Source: Hymenoscyphus infarciens
Taxonomy: Eukaryota > Ascomycota > Leotiomycetes > Helotiales > Helotiaceae
Direction: 5' to 3'
DNA length: 64,000 bases
Assembly: GCA_001414345.1 (NCBI GenBank)
Contig: LLCB01000143.1
Span: 108,668-172,667 of the forward strand
Shown here: one piece after another, positions 24,404 to 35,715 of the stretch
How the letters are laid out: each line of letters starts with the position of its first letter
Position numbering within the stretch: the first letter of the stretch is position 1
The notes under the pieces: generated by a model
What the model was told of the DNA's origin: nothing
The model's database searches: none
Seen by the model: only the letters and a program-made list of their open reading frames with translations
Position numbers and translations under genes: made by a program

Positions 24404-25036
24404 ATGTCACCAAGAAGAAGCTCTGAATGGGCCGTGGAGCGTGATAGCCGGGGGAGAGAGCGGCTTGTACGCAGTAGATCAACACATCGAGGGCCCGATC
24501 ATGACGACCGCTATCATGAATATTCCCAGGCTCTCGCCCGTGTAGCTTCGCTGGAGGTTGAGCTTAGCGCAACTCAAGACCGCCTGTCCCGGGAACAACA
24601 GCGCAATTGGGAATTGGGTAGAACAGGCGAAGATGCGAGAAGACTTCAACATGAAATACAAAACATGCAGAACGAACGCAATCACATTATGCAACGACTT
24701 CAAAACCTGGAAGCTGATCTCGAAGACGAAGAACGCAAGTACGATGAATTGAAGGAGAAGTACAAGATGCTTAAGCGCGACTCGTCACAAACGGTCCATC
24801 GAATCGACAACTACAAAATTCGTTACGAAGAGAAGTGTCTTAGACTTGACGAGAAGATCCAAGAAGTCGAAATTTTAAGACAGAGGCTGCGGGAGCGAGA
24901 CGAATTGATCCTCTACAACGAGGGCAAAATCGCCCAAAAAGACGAGTCCTTGCGTCAAAGGAACAAATTCATCAACTATCTCGTCAGCTACTTGAGGAAC
25001 CTCGGTTATTCAGTAGTTGATGAAGCGGTGAGATGA
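24404..25036 (+). CDS. Coiled-coil protein, 210 aa, unknown function
   Basis: A single-exon frame with good coding character but no family I recognise. The first ~45 residues are Arg/Ser-rich and basic (MSPRRSSEW...), resembling a disordered or nucleic-acid-binding tail. Residues about 48-185 are a nearly continuous coiled coil with heptad-like Leu and many Glu/Arg/Gln; Pro is absent from this part. The C-terminal ~25 residues (FINYLVSYLRNLGYSVVDEA) look like a short folded helix. The start at 24,404 was chosen because the frame upstream (24,338) lacks Arg/Ser continuity and the context CAGCATGTCA is acceptable. It may be a structural or cytoskeletal scaffold, but that rests only on the coiled coil. 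Confidence 0.72.
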   Translation: MSPRRSSEWAVERDSRGRERLVRSRSTHRGPDHDDRYHEYSQALARVASLEVELSATQDRLSREQQRNWELGRTGEDARRLQHEIQNMQNERNHIMQRLQNLEADLEDEERKYDELKEKYKMLKRDSSQTVHRIDNYKIRYEEKCLRLDEKIQEVEILRQRLRERDELILYNEGKIAQKDESLRQRNKFINYLVSYLRNLGYSVVDEAVR

Positions 25037-27569
25037 TAATGAGAGAAGAGGCCAATGAATTCAGGTACAAGGAACGAACTACGTCTTTCCGCCCCAACAC
25101 CCAAAATATACACATCACCCCATCCAATGGCACGAGATACAAGGGATTCCAAAACTCTCCGAAACGCCGAGATCGCGATCAGCGCTTTCCTACGTTAGTT
25201 TTATTGGCACACGTTTTGGTGCAGAAGCAAGAAGGTTGACCTGAGGCCTGTGTAACATTAACGCAAGAGAAGCAAGAATATGGTAAGTCAGCAAGCAGAT
25301 GACCCGTCATGGTGCATGACTGACCTTGCTATTTTAGTTCATCTTTTATTTTAGATCTCTTAAGGGCCATGGGAGAGAGGGCGAGAATGAGATATTAGAA
25401 AGCGTCGTCGAGACGTTGCAATGGGCAAAATCTACTTTTAGTAACGACCGGCATAGGATTTTTCTTGTATGATGTTATTGTTTGACTAAGCTTAAATAGA
25501 GCGATTGTATATTACGTCCGGGTGCAATTGCAATCGTTGGTTCTTTGGGCTCGTGATACATGCGCTGGAATCTATCTTCATCATCACTCTTGCACCTGAG
25601 GCACCTCGCGATCGATAGTGCTTGTTTGAGCAATTTGACATTACCCTAGATACTTTGAGACAATTGGACCTCGTCGTTCCAAATCGTCTGGGTTAAAAGT
25701 TTCAATTGTTCTGGATAAAATGTTTAAATTATCCCAGTAAGTTAGAACAACGAGAGGTGTTTACTGCCGTGTTGGTTGTCGCACGTGAGCCAGAGTGTTT
25801 CTCAATATTCATTTCCCTCATGACCACAAGCTGAGTTACTGTCACTTGAGCAAATTCCTTTGCACTCTTGAACACTTCATGGACATTCCTCAACATTCCT
25901 TCCTCTTCTTTGAGGCTGAAATCCAAGAAATATCAATGGTATTTTTTTGGGGGCTAGACTTGCCGCCATCACCTATCAGATTTGGGGATTAACTTGAGGG
26001 CCCAATGATCTGTGGATGTTTGGATGGAGGGGGTGGTACAAAGAGATGACTATCCCACGTCGCGATCTTGCACACCAAAATAAAAATAACAAATGGAATG
26101 AGATGCGGTGATAAGCGGGGATGTTCGTATTCTGTATTCTTGTTTTTTTGTAAGACGAGAAGGATTTTTTTGCGAAACACTTACGATTTGGAGAAGACGG
26201 TGTTACGGAATTTGAACGTTGGTAGTTTGGGGAAAAAGCAAAAATAGATTCGGTGAAGAAAACCGGTGAAGAGTTGAAGGTTCGGTGACGAGCTAGGATT
26301 ATAGGAGGATGAGCACGCGGGAGGATTTGAGAAAGGAAAAAGAAGGGTTTGGAAGGTAACGTATTTTGTTACGATGAAATGAGGGGCAAAAAGAGGGGTT
26401 GAGCATGGGAATTCTTGAATGTGATGAATGTGACTGCGATTCATTATTTACGTACTGTTGGCAAACGGAGTGTGAGTCCTGAATAGTTTGTGGGTAGAGC
26501 TGTAGAATAGGCAACACACCACCTTGCTTTTGACGTGATTGGTTGGCGGTTTACGAATGGCTAGGTAGGGTAGGTTGCCGTGGTTGCTTAGAGGGCCTCG
26601 CTACAGACGCTCTGCGGATTTTTGCAGAGTTTTTGCGCATCGAATCGAGTTTCCCGGGAAAAAGAAAAGAGGCCCTCCTTCACCCAGCGGGCCGCTGCAT
26701 CGGTCGCATCTCCCCTCTATCATCACCTCATCTTTTCTGGGGCCCACCACCTTCGAGGGAGACATAAGAGGCTCTGCCCCAGGCTGACCGCAGCCCTATT
26801 GTTCTTTGGCAAGCGAATCACTACTGACCATTTCAGTCAACTTAGCAGCACTGCTGGCAAGGCAACCAGGCAGTGCAGGCTGCCTTCATCCCTTCCATTT
26901 GTCTCTCATCCAATCACCACCCCCCTTCGTCATCATTTTCTTGCCCCGTCCCGCCCGCCATTCTTTGGATGACTCTTGCAGGAGGCCCCTCGTCTCCCTT
27001 GTTTCCCCCTTCGGCTGTCGGTGAGTCCTCTGGCACATATGCCGATGAGCAGTAGGAAGACTCGAAGGGGGCCTTGTTTAGAGCCTACCTGTGTGGAATA
27101 AGGTGAGTAGAGATGTAGGCAGCCAGCCTGGCAACCTAATTGCCCTGGTTGGGAGTGTAAGTCACTAATGTTAGTGAGAACATGGGAGGTGAGTGTTGAG
27201 TGAATAAAACAAATGCGTTGCGGCGTGTGTGGATGGGGTCCTCTTCTTCCTCTTATACATTTCCACACTCTTCACAAAAGCAGACACCTACACCGACAAA
27301 CGCACCTCGACCTCTGTTCACAGCCTCGTGGCATTGCTGCAATCCATACAGTTCAAAGAGTTCAAGAAGCCTTACTTTTTTTGATCAAATATCTTGGGAT
27401 ATCCTTTCTACCTGATCCACTCACCTGCCCCCATTGGTACATTCCTTCTTGGTTGGGCATACATACAGCTACAGCTCCTCACATCCAGAGCTTCAACCCT
27501 TCTGCCTATAGCCTCACTTCTCGTACTGCATCTCAGCACGACCACGTGCCCACCACCATCTCCAGCACC
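25037..27569. other. Long intergenic region (2.5 kb) before the second coiled-coil gene
   Basis: No supported gene. From about 26,540 the composition becomes GC- and C/T-rich with many short overlapping frames, as in a long fungal promoter and leader. GTGAGT at about 27,019 is a possible donor of a 5'-UTR intron, but no partner acceptor can be chosen. Upstream ATGs (for example 27,212) open frames that run into or overlap the coding region, so translational control by upstream frames is possible. Confidence 0.4.
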
Positions 27570-28394
27570 ATGTTCTCCCCAAAGCCAAAGAAGTCGGTCC
27601 ACTATACGCCGACTACCAAGGGAGGGAAATCATCATCCAGCCGGCATGCTCCCAAAGACAGTCGAGACTCGGGCATTGGATCATCCAGTGCTTCCGATCG
27701 AGCCTCACTCGGTACGTCGCCCAACGATAGACCCTTCAACTCCCAGGAAATTCAAAATCAACGTCACAACCCTAACGCTTTGAATGAAGCTCTCAATGCT
27801 GCCAATGAACGGATTCGTCGTCTCGAGGATAATGTCACCGAGCTCAAGGAAGAACTCAAGGAAAGCCACCGGGAAATCCGTCGTCTTAAACAAGAAAAAG
27901 AAGGTGCATTTATAGAAGCCGATGGGCTAGCCAAAGAGCTCGAGATTGAGAGGAGAGACAACGATAAATTGAGAAGAGAAGCACACTCACGGTCAAGCTC
28001 AACAACATCCAACGCCTCATTACATTCTGCCACTCCAAGAGATCCATGGGATAAAGTCTCTCGACGCCTCAGTACAAGCCAAAGCAGCCGGCCACCTCAA
28101 GTACCTCAACCTCCTCCAAACAAGGCACCCAATCCTTTTACACCACTCTCCGAGAGACCCGGAGCTGCATATGAGAGACCACCACCACAAGTCTCATACG
28201 CATCTTCCACACCTTCAACTGCATCCTACGCACCCTCGAGTGTCTCTTATGCACCTTCAAACATTTCCTACGCACCAGCTCCAGTATATCCTCATCACTC
28301 AGCACCTGTTGCAAGACCAAGCTCGAAGAGGTCATCTAAATCGTATCAGGTGCAGCCAGCAGAAGATGGAGACTACCATCGTCATCCAATATAA
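27570..28394 (+). CDS. Coiled-coil protein with Pro/Ser/Tyr-rich tail, 274 aa
   Basis: Unknown function. The chosen ATG (27,570) starts MFSPKPKKSVHYTPTTKGGK. The same frame is open 119 codons further upstream, but that stretch is His/Leu/Pro-rich and reads like untranslated leader. Residues about 15-60 are Ser-rich and disordered. Residues about 68-135 form a strongly charged coiled coil (NERIRRLEDNVTELKEEL). The C-terminal half is low complexity with four or more SYA(P/S)S repeats near residues 205-245, and it ends HRHPI. Coiled coil plus disordered tail is common in fungal hyphal-tip or septal proteins, but no specific homologue was recognised. Ser/Tyr-rich repeats may be phosphorylated. 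Confidence 0.75.
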   Translation: MFSPKPKKSVHYTPTTKGGKSSSSRHAPKDSRDSGIGSSSASDRASLGTSPNDRPFNSQEIQNQRHNPNALNEALNAANERIRRLEDNVTELKEELKESHREIRRLKQEKEGAFIEADGLAKELEIERRDNDKLRREAHSRSSSTTSNASLHSATPRDPWDKVSRRLSTSQSSRPPQVPQPPPNKAPNPFTPLSERPGAAYERPPPQVSYASSTPSTASYAPSSVSYAPSNISYAPAPVYPHHSAPVARPSSKRSSKSYQVQPAEDGDYHRHPI

Positions 28395-28866
28395 ATGCAC
28401 TTGCAATTCACGAGTGATCGAGTGACTTGTACGTTTGTTTGTATTGAGAAGGAAAAGGGTGTACATACACATACGAAAAAGGGTTGCGAGATCGGAGACA
28501 AGGAAGGAAGCCATCTCACTGTGATGACCTGCAGGACGACCCCGCCTTACGCATTGAGCTACCATTTGGGATGAATAACGACGATACCACTGGACGGATA
28601 CAATCTCCAAAAACTGTTCCGATCATCGATTTTGAGGCACTGGTGCTTTCGTGAGTTTACAATTCTGGTTGTTTGCGGCCTAGTTACCTCTGGAACTCTG
28701 GTGAGGAGATCCGATTCCGGTTCATCGACACGACCCCGCCTTCCTCATTTGATAAATACCATTCAATCATTTGAGTCACACTTCGGAGAACTCACATCAA
28801 CACCCAAGTTTTGTTTCCCAGCCAATTCGCTTTGTAGACCGGACAAAAAGCACAACTTTAGCAAAA
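28395..28866. other. Intergenic, between coiled-coil and PNPOx-like genes
   Basis: 472 bp of ordinary composition; no gene seen. Two short GACGACCCCGCC/ACGACCCCGCC segments near 28,535 and 28,730 are similar and could be a repeated regulatory word. Confidence 0.35.
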
Positions 28867-29628
28867 ATGCCACAATTCTGGTCTTCCCTCACCCCCTCCC
28901 TAACAACATGGGCCCTCTCCCAGCCACTCTTCTTCATCTCCTCGGCTCCCACCAACGGGAAACACATCAACCTCTCCCCAAAAGGTCTTCCTTCAACAAC
29001 TTTCACAATCTTCTCTCCCACTCAATGCGGATACATCGACGCCACGGGCAGCGGCGCAGAAACCATCTCTCACCTCTACGAGAATGGTCGTGCAACAATC
29101 ATGTTCTGTTCTTTCGGACCTTCACCTCGGATCGTGCGATTGTTCTGTACAGGAAGAGTAGTAGAGTGGGACACACCTGAATTTGAGAATTTGTTGTCTA
29201 AGATGGGGAAGAAGAGGATCGAAGGCGCTCGAGCGATTCTTGTATTTGAGATCTGGAAGGTGCAGAGTAGTTGTGGGTACGGGGTTCCCAGAGTAAATTT
29301 GCAACCCTCTCCCCCTACTTCAACAACAGAAGGAGTGGATACCGAAAAAGCACTCCAAACCGCATTTCAAGATCGCGAGACGCTTGGTCATTGGGCGAGT
29401 AAGACTGTGGAGAAGAATGAATTGGGGGCTTATCAGAGGAAAAACAATCTTTCTTCTCTTGATGGGCTTCCTGGGTTGAAGTCTGCGAGGAGAGATGCGG
29501 GACAGAATCTTTTACTTGTTGATTGCCAGGCTTTTGCGAAGAAGGTGGCGGCCCAGAGGGAGGCGTTGATTGTTGGGGTTTTGATGGGATTTCTTGTTTG
29601 TTTCGCTGGATTGTGGATCAGGGGATGA
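28867..29628 (+). CDS. PNPOx-like FMN-binding split-barrel protein with C-terminal anchor
   Basis: Single exon, 253 aa. The N-terminal ~130 residues resemble the putative pyridoxamine-5'-phosphate oxidase family: an early Trp-rich helix (MPQFWSSLTPSLTTWALSQP), a beta-barrel stretch ending GYIDATGSGAETISHLYENG and GRATIMFCSFGPSPRIVRLF, then CGYGVPRV. Proteins of this group in fungi are poorly characterised; FMN or F420-type flavin reduction is the usual assumption. The last ~25 residues (VGVLMGFLVCFAGLWIRG) form a hydrophobic segment with a short polar end, so a tail anchor in an internal membrane is likely. The start was set at the ATG after GCAAAA, where the family homology begins; 32 codons upstream are open but unlike the family. 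Function on pyridoxal is not shown. Confidence 0.75.
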   Translation: MPQFWSSLTPSLTTWALSQPLFFISSAPTNGKHINLSPKGLPSTTFTIFSPTQCGYIDATGSGAETISHLYENGRATIMFCSFGPSPRIVRLFCTGRVVEWDTPEFENLLSKMGKKRIEGARAILVFEIWKVQSSCGYGVPRVNLQPSPPTSTTEGVDTEKALQTAFQDRETLGHWASKTVEKNELGAYQRKNNLSSLDGLPGLKSARRDAGQNLLLVDCQAFAKKVAAQREALIVGVLMGFLVCFAGLWIRG

Positions 29629-30648
29629 GAGCATGAGGAGTGTAAGATGCCTTCCTTTCTATTTCCGAGGGCTTGAGATTCTTGCTTGCCTTTTTGTCTT
29701 GGGATGACCACTTGCGTGGATTTGTTTTATTTTATTTTGCTCTTGCGTGTATTGTTATTTAGCGGGTTCACGGGTCTTTTCTCTTTCAGCGATACCTTGG
29801 GGGTTCTTTTGTTCATGCGTTTGTGTATTAGATAGCTTGCTTGGTCCTTTATTATTGAGGGAGTCGATCGATTGTTATGATAGGTGCTAGCTTAGGCAGG
29901 TTTTTTGTACTTGGTTACATTTTTACAAAAGTGAATCACTTCAGTTTACTTTATTCTACCATCCACCTTTAGTGAGGATCGTGTAAATCTTAATACAAAA
30001 GAATAAAGATACAAAAAGGAGCAAAAGGTTAGCCCCGACCGATGTTTTTTGGCTTAATCCTTTGTCGTACCTCGATCCACACAGAATACAGCTTCGTAAA
30101 GAACACCACGCCTGGCGCCTCCCCACTGTCCTCCTTCATACCCGAAGGTGACAACTTTATCTTATTTGTGGTATATAACCTTTGAGGGGGTGATGTGGAT
30201 CATTGTGGGCCGAGGTTCTACCGAGTCGGGCGATTTCGAGAAGAGAACACACATCTTTTTCGAGTATGCCACAAACCCTTCTTTCTCTCTCACTATTTGC
30301 CATAGCCGACTTCAGACATATTACATTGAAGTTATATGCCTCAATATCTTCAATAGCTTGAAGGGTAAAAGGTTGTTTGGTGATAAAAGTCGCCGAGGAA
30401 AAAGATTGTCTTTTATATAATTCCCCACAAACCTAAGTGTCCACATCGTAGCCCATTTGCATTACTTCGTCCCACGTTTCATCGTCAGCTCTTTTCATCC
30501 TCATCACATTGTCATCCCTTACTTGTACCCGAGCCCTTGTCCTCCCATCCTCATCCTCATCCTCATCTTTTGCCTTCATCACCCCTCAGCCACTCTACCC
30601 ATCTGGCCATGACCCCCTTTCCTCATCAGCTCTCATGCACACCCCTCA
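29629..30648. other. Intergenic, convergent 3' ends
   Basis: 1.0 kb between a plus-strand gene and a minus-strand gene that both end here. The first half is T-rich, consistent with a 3' UTR. Near 30,537-30,570 a short (TCATCC)n-like run occurs. No gene is supported. Confidence 0.45.
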
Positions 30649-31970
30649 TCAATACCCATGAAAATCAACATGCCACATCCACCCACCACCTACCTCAAAA
30701 TCCTTCAACCCAATCTCCCTACTCATCACCCCCATCATCTGCATAGCCTTCGCATGTTCCGGCGTTTCCCTCCATTTCATATGGGTTTCAACACTATCAT
30801 ACCCGAAAAGCGCTACTAACGCCAGGGAAGCCCCCTTTTGAGTTGGGGATGGAAGTTTAGGGGCTTGGGGGAGGACTTTGAGAATTGCGTTAGCTCGCTT
30901 GAATTAAGAGGGGGAGGAATGAGGAATGAGGAAATGTTGAGAGATAGAAGGATGGATAGAAGGATGGAAACAAAAAGGAAAGGAAAGTAGAAAGTAAAGA
31001 GACCTCACCCCAAGATGTCGAGCTCCCAGTCGCTCCCCCGACACTCTGGACATCCTCCCCGATCCCCTTTGTCGAATCATCCATTCTCCTTTGTTCCTCC
31101 TCGCCTGCTGTATCAGGAAGGGAGCAGAACGCGATTTCGGTCACGGGCGCGAGGACAGAGGGAGCATAGTCATTGGTGTATTTTGTGTGGACTTTTGTTT
31201 TTCGTTAGCGGGTGGAATTTGAGGGGTGCAGCGGTAGGCAAGGAGGGTAGTTGAAAGGGGGAGAATGTGCGGTGCGAGCTTGAAGAGAATCTAGTTCTTG
31301 GAAAGGTAAAAAGAAAAAAAGGAGCATGGTTGAGAGTAAGTGCCGAGTATGAGAATAGGGAGGAGGAGATGGAATTAAGTTATAGAAAATAGGGGGGGAA
31401 AGAAACATACTAATAATCGTCTCCTCCTCCCTATCAAACACCTCCGCTACCCCCTCCAAGAACGCAGGGTAGTCTTTGGATTCCATAAACCCCCTATGGT
31501 TTTCATATCTTTCCCAGTCAATGAGCCATACGAAAACAAGAGGGTCTTCGATTTTATGTCCCTGTTTCCGAAATCAGTCTAGTTTACTTCCCACTTCTAC
31601 TCCCCTTTTCCAAGTCCCCCCAAACCTTCCATCCATCCCTTCCTCTCCTTGTAACTCATAACAACTCCATGAAGCCCAAGTCTCCATCACACGCACTCGC
31701 ACATACCCCCCCCCCCCCACCTTAGAGCTTTATGGCATATTNACCCCCCCCCCCCAAAAAAAAAAAAACAAAGAGAAAGAAAAAGAAAAAAAACCAACTC
31801 ACCCAGAACTGCCGAACAAAGCCCTCCTGTCCCCCAACAACATCAAGTAACCCCTTAAACCTCTTCCCTCCCTCACACCCCTCCCCTCCACCACCCGTAG
31901 CGTCAAGACGGAGGAGCCCAGGCTTGACTCTCAAAACGATCGTTTCCGTAATCGGTCGTGGATCTGACAT
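30649..31970 (-). CDS. Dimeric alpha-beta barrel (ABM-like) protein, four exons
   Basis: Built exon by exon. Exons: 31,970-31,803, 31,561-31,411, 31,191-31,009 and 30,893-30,649; introns 241, 219 and 115 bp; 248 aa; TGA at 30,651-30,649. Donors are GTGAGT, GTATGT and GTGAGG. Phases agree throughout, and the last acceptor must be the second of two nearby AGs (CAAG/CGAG) to keep frame. The protein has two similar halves: PLVFVWLIDWERYENHRGFM near residues 62-81 and LVALFGYDSVETHMKWRETP near 190-210. Both read like the W/G-x-S/R-x-E-x-H core of fungal antibiotic-biosynthesis-monooxygenase-like barrels. Enzymatic activity is unproven. Intron 1 contains an undetermined base and long C and A runs, so its length is uncertain. 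Convergent with the PNPOx-like gene. Confidence 0.68.
31706..31768. repeat. Homopolymer runs and an undetermined base (assembly-weak site)
   Basis: A 13-C run (31,706-31,718), an N at 31,742, a 12-C run (31,744-31,755) and a 13-A run (31,756-31,768) lie together, all inside intron 1 of the ABM-like gene. Homopolymers are prone to slippage and to base-calling failure, so the local length may be wrong. Confidence 0.9.
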
Positions 31971-32945
31971 CTTTCTTTCCTACCTACCTATCTACGCACT
32001 ATCGAGTTTCTACGCACTATCGAATTTTCCCGAATGAAAGAAGGGAGTTTCTAAATGAAAAAGGGGATGGAAAAAGGGAGGTGTGATGATGGAAAAAGGG
32101 AGGTATGGTGATATTAGGTAAGGTAAGAAGGTATGAATAGATGGGAATAGAGGTCCTCAAGAAAAGCGGGGTGGTCACGCGCTGCTCTCTATAACTTAAC
32201 CTGGAACTTGAAGAAAGAGAATGTATGAATGATCGAAAACACAAATTTGCTTTTAGATTTATATCATTAAATTAATTTTTTTTTTGAAGGGTCGAATTGT
32301 CTGATCTTAACACAGTCAGTCAGTCAGTCATCAAGCAGAGAGACACGGCATGAGTGAGGATGAGTCGAAGATAGTCCTGCCGTGCCTGCACACCTTTAGC
32401 TGCAGGAAGAACACAAGAAGGGTGATGAGACGCCGAGATCAAATCAATGACCTTTCTCCACTTGATATGCATAATGCTATTCTACCCGATTCCACCAATG
32501 AAAAGATGATGTTGTTTGTGACGGTTAGATAAGGAGATCGACTTAAATGAAGAAGCCTGATCGGCAATCGTGATCAGCGTTTGATCATGATTTTGACACT
32601 GGCGATCCAAAAATAAGCCTACCCACAATGAGGAAAAAGTCAAGTGGGGGGAACGAATATAATACGCCGAGTCAAAGGGGGAAGAAGGCTTCGTAATAGG
32701 CATTACATTTACAGATTCATAAACTCATAAACTCATGCATGTGGTCATGCCGGGAACGGAAGGAAAAGAATCCAATCCAAACCAACACTTTCGCTCGCTC
32801 CTCAATCCATCCTAGCAGCCTGATATAAACAAAAAAGAAGACCGGCCGAGTCTCTCTAACCACCAATTCCTCATTCCCCAAAAGAAATACCCCCGGTCCA
32901 TATGCCGAGGAATCTCACATCGTATAGAGGTTTGCTTCATTATCG
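31971..32945. other. Intergenic, 975 bp
   Basis: No gene supported. The part next to 31,970 is the upstream region of the ABM-like gene. A short (CAGT)4 run occurs near 32,313. The part near 32,945 is the 3' side of the PH-domain gene. Confidence 0.4.
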
Positions 32946-34267
32946 TCATCGATTCGCATTATTAGCATTACCCTTTCCCCCACCATCCCCCTCCTTCCTC
33001 TTCGCAAGCAAACTCTTCAAGGCCCCCAGTGCTTTATCCAGTGTATCTTCATTATGCGCACAAAACTTGAAACTCTTCTCCTCCGTTATAACCTGGAGAC
33101 AGTGACGCTTAGTTCTACTCAAGGGATCTATTTCCACAGCATTGATCACCGCTGAGAGGGGTATTAAAAGAATAATAGAGTACTCGGAGTCATTTTTATA
33201 CAGGGAGATACTGTTACGTCGGATGACAGCCCAGAGGTCTTTCCATTGTCGGACTCCGCCTTTGGATTTGAGGTATAGGAGGTGGCCTTGCCAGACGACA
33301 CGTTCGGGGTCGGTGTCGACGTTGAAACCGCTCATTTGACTGGCGTTTCGTGCGCCGTAGGGTGGTCTTGCGACTGGTGGTGGTTTCACTGCGAGAGGAT
33401 CTTCTTGGATTGAGAGTGTTGATGCTCCTGGTACGCGACTTGTTTCTATGTCGGAGAAGTCTGAATGTGACGCTAGTTCGTTGCCGGAATATTCGATGGC
33501 CTGCGACATCCGTCGAGCATCTGTGATGGGATTGATCTTCTTTCGTGGCCCCTTGGGTATAGGATCACTGGGTTCTGGGGAACTGGAACCCAGTCGTTCG
33601 TCGTGTAATCTTTTCTGCTCGCTGTGGAGATGGAATGCGCGTTCTAGTCCGGCGTATGAACTAGTTATTAAGCCTCCAGGACTGCCTAGCAGCATCTCCT
33701 CTTCCTCCTCTTCGATTCGGGCTTCTTGTCTTATTAAGTTGACCCATTCCTCCGTGTCCTTCTTCGTCGTTGATTCGAGGTGGTAATTTCGCGATGGGGA
33801 GAAGAGTCCGAAGACATTGTGTCGCTTTTGTTTCGGATCCTTCAGTTTCGCGACGGCCGTTAGGTCGGAGAGTTGTATCTTGTGTTTTAATTTTCCTTCG
33901 TTCTGGTTTTTATATATGGAAAGGGAATTGGGTCGTAGTACAAGGAATATTGGTTTCCAATTCTATAATGTGAATCAGCATGACGCCACGATGCAGGATA
34001 CATCGACTAACAACTTACCTTGGTCTTGCGTGTGCGCTTCTGGACGTAGCCACTCTTCAAAACGCGATCAAACTCGAAGCTCCCATTCTGGTTGACAGGC
34101 GAGAAGGAGTCCAAGATGAGATGTGAATTGCGAATGCGGCTTGCAGATGGAGGGGGCGGGAGAGCGACTTGGGAAGGCGGATGAATCTGCAGAGGAGCTG
34201 TCGTTTTGGTTGGAATCTGACGAGGCTGACTGCTTGCTTCTATGGGCGCATGCTGTACATCGGCCAT
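32946..34267 (-). CDS. Tandem PH-domain protein
   Basis: Two exons: 34,267-34,019 and 33,962-32,946; intron 34,018-33,963 (56 bp, GTAAGT..TAG); 421 aa. PH domains bind phosphoinositides and bring proteins to membranes. PH1 (about 70-185) starts VLKSGYVQKRTRKTK at the exon junction, continues NWKPIFLVLRPNSLSIYKN and ends in the C-terminal helix DTEEWVNLIRQEARIEEEEE. A Ser/Pro-rich linker follows. PH2 (about 305-405) starts VVWQGHLLYLKSKGG, has QWKDLWAVIRRNSISLYKN, and ends DTLDKALGALKSLLAKR. The invariant helix Trp is clear in PH1 (EEW) but replaced in PH2. The two-PH layout recalls yeast Opy1 and animal TAPP proteins; orthology is not established. A 14-bp tandem repeat begins 14 nt before the ATG. 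Confidence 0.85.
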
Positions 34268-35715
34268 GATGAAGATTTTTGGTAGGGAGTGATCGGTAGG
34301 GAGTGATCGGTAGGGAGTGATCGGTAGGGAGTGATCGGTAGGGAGTGATCGGTAGGGAGGTGAGCGAGAGATGTTTGGGTGTTCCTGGGAAGGAGAGAGG
34401 AGGCGGGAGGTCGTTGGCGATTAAGGTTGAGGTTGAGGGGGTGGTTGGGTTGAGTTATCTAGTAATAGTTTGGGCGGATCCAAGGTGGGACTGGGTGAGT
34501 GGTGACTTGAGTGACATTGAATTTGGCCGTCGGGTGCCTCAATGGTTGCAGCTGCTTCCAGAACACGCTCACGTTCCGAGTCCAGCCACCTTTTGGATTC
34601 GTTGGGTTTTTCCCGTACTAGTACTAGTAGACCCAAGACAAAGTGATTGTGTGACTGCTCTTTTCCGTCGGGGGTGATGGTGATGCTTTCTGCTTTCTGC
34701 TTTCTACTTTCGATGCGATTGACTTCTCTACAATGTCATCTTGGTGCAGTCGCTATTAGGTTAGGGACCTCTTAGTCGGATCGAAGGTCGTTAATTTTGG
34801 GTGGGAAATCAAATTTATTAGAACAACGCTGTCAAATGAAATGCGCTTGCCGCTTGCCGCTTGCCATCCCATGATTCCCCTCCCATCCCATCAACATCAA
34901 CCTTCACACCTTGAAACTGGCGTGGTTTCCACCATGCCCATGCCCATGGGGACGAAGAGCATTGAAGAGCCCTCAGCGAATCATCCCACGGAGATGGTAT
35001 ATCATTTGTTAGAGCTTCGATTCAGATTGCTCGTCTGAAGTGCTTCCCCTTTCTATCTTTTTCATCTCTTTGCCCTTACACCGCAACTATTGGTTCTCCT
35101 TTGTTGCGAGCAGCGAGAGCCTTGCGAGCATGAACGGTTCGTCTACGACCACGACTACGACCACGGCCACGGCCACGGCCCCTGTGTCACCCTGGATGCA
35201 AGCAAGTATTGCGTAAGTATTCTAATTCTAGAATTCTTGTTGAAACCGACAGCAAAGTTCCAGAAGAGACTTTACAATATGAGGAATCCATTTCCGGAAA
35301 AGATACGGAAATGGTTCCTGGTCACGTGGGTTCGACAATCCTGACCCGGGCTTCCAATTGGGATCCTGAGCACCCGACTCTTCCAGTCCAGTCAGTCCAT
35401 TCAGTTCTTTGGCACCAGAGTTACTACTATACTATGGTGAGATAGTTATTAGTTTTAGCTATTATTGAAGCTACAATCCTGTAAGTGAGCGCTACTCCTG
35501 TTGTCATAGTATTTTTCGGGATTTCTCTGCAAAAACTCGAGCTTGTACTCGAGTATCCAGAAACAAAGTCTTCAAGGAGCGCCCCTCCACAGCGCGTCAT
35601 TTCGACTCATCCTGACAAAAATAATTCTTCGTCCATACAAGCGATTTTATATTGCACCAACAACCACCTCTAGGCCCTAAATCTTGCCAGAATAACACAA
35701 AATCCCACTTTCAAA
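34268..35715. other. Divergent intergenic region, PH protein / EFL1
   Basis: 1.45 kb between two divergently transcribed genes; no secure gene. It holds the 14-bp minisatellite (34,281-34,359), a short CTTGCCG triple repeat near 34,847-34,866, and a Thr/Ala-coding-like ACC/ACG/GCC run near 35,143-35,180. Promoters of both genes must lie here. Confidence 0.5.
34281..34359. repeat. 14-bp minisatellite, 5 full copies plus a partial
   Basis: Unit GGTAGGGAGTGATC, copies identical, starting at 34,281, 34,295, 34,309, 34,323 and 34,337, with a partial copy from 34,351. On the minus strand it occupies the 5' leader immediately upstream of the PH-domain ATG, so copy-number changes could alter the leader or promoter. 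Confidence 0.95.

Noticed and set aside
27213..27569. N-terminal extension of the 274-aa coiled-coil protein
   Set aside because: The open frame upstream is His/Leu/Pro/Cys-rich, unlike the downstream protein, and lies in a C-rich leader; the ATG at 27,570 is the better start.
35130..35445. Possible two-exon 91-aa gene starting with a Thr/Ala run
   Set aside because: The frame needs a 40-bp intron (35,213-35,252), shorter than all others here, and the product has no family resemblance. The Thr/Ala run is explained by a simple ACC/ACG/GCC repeat.
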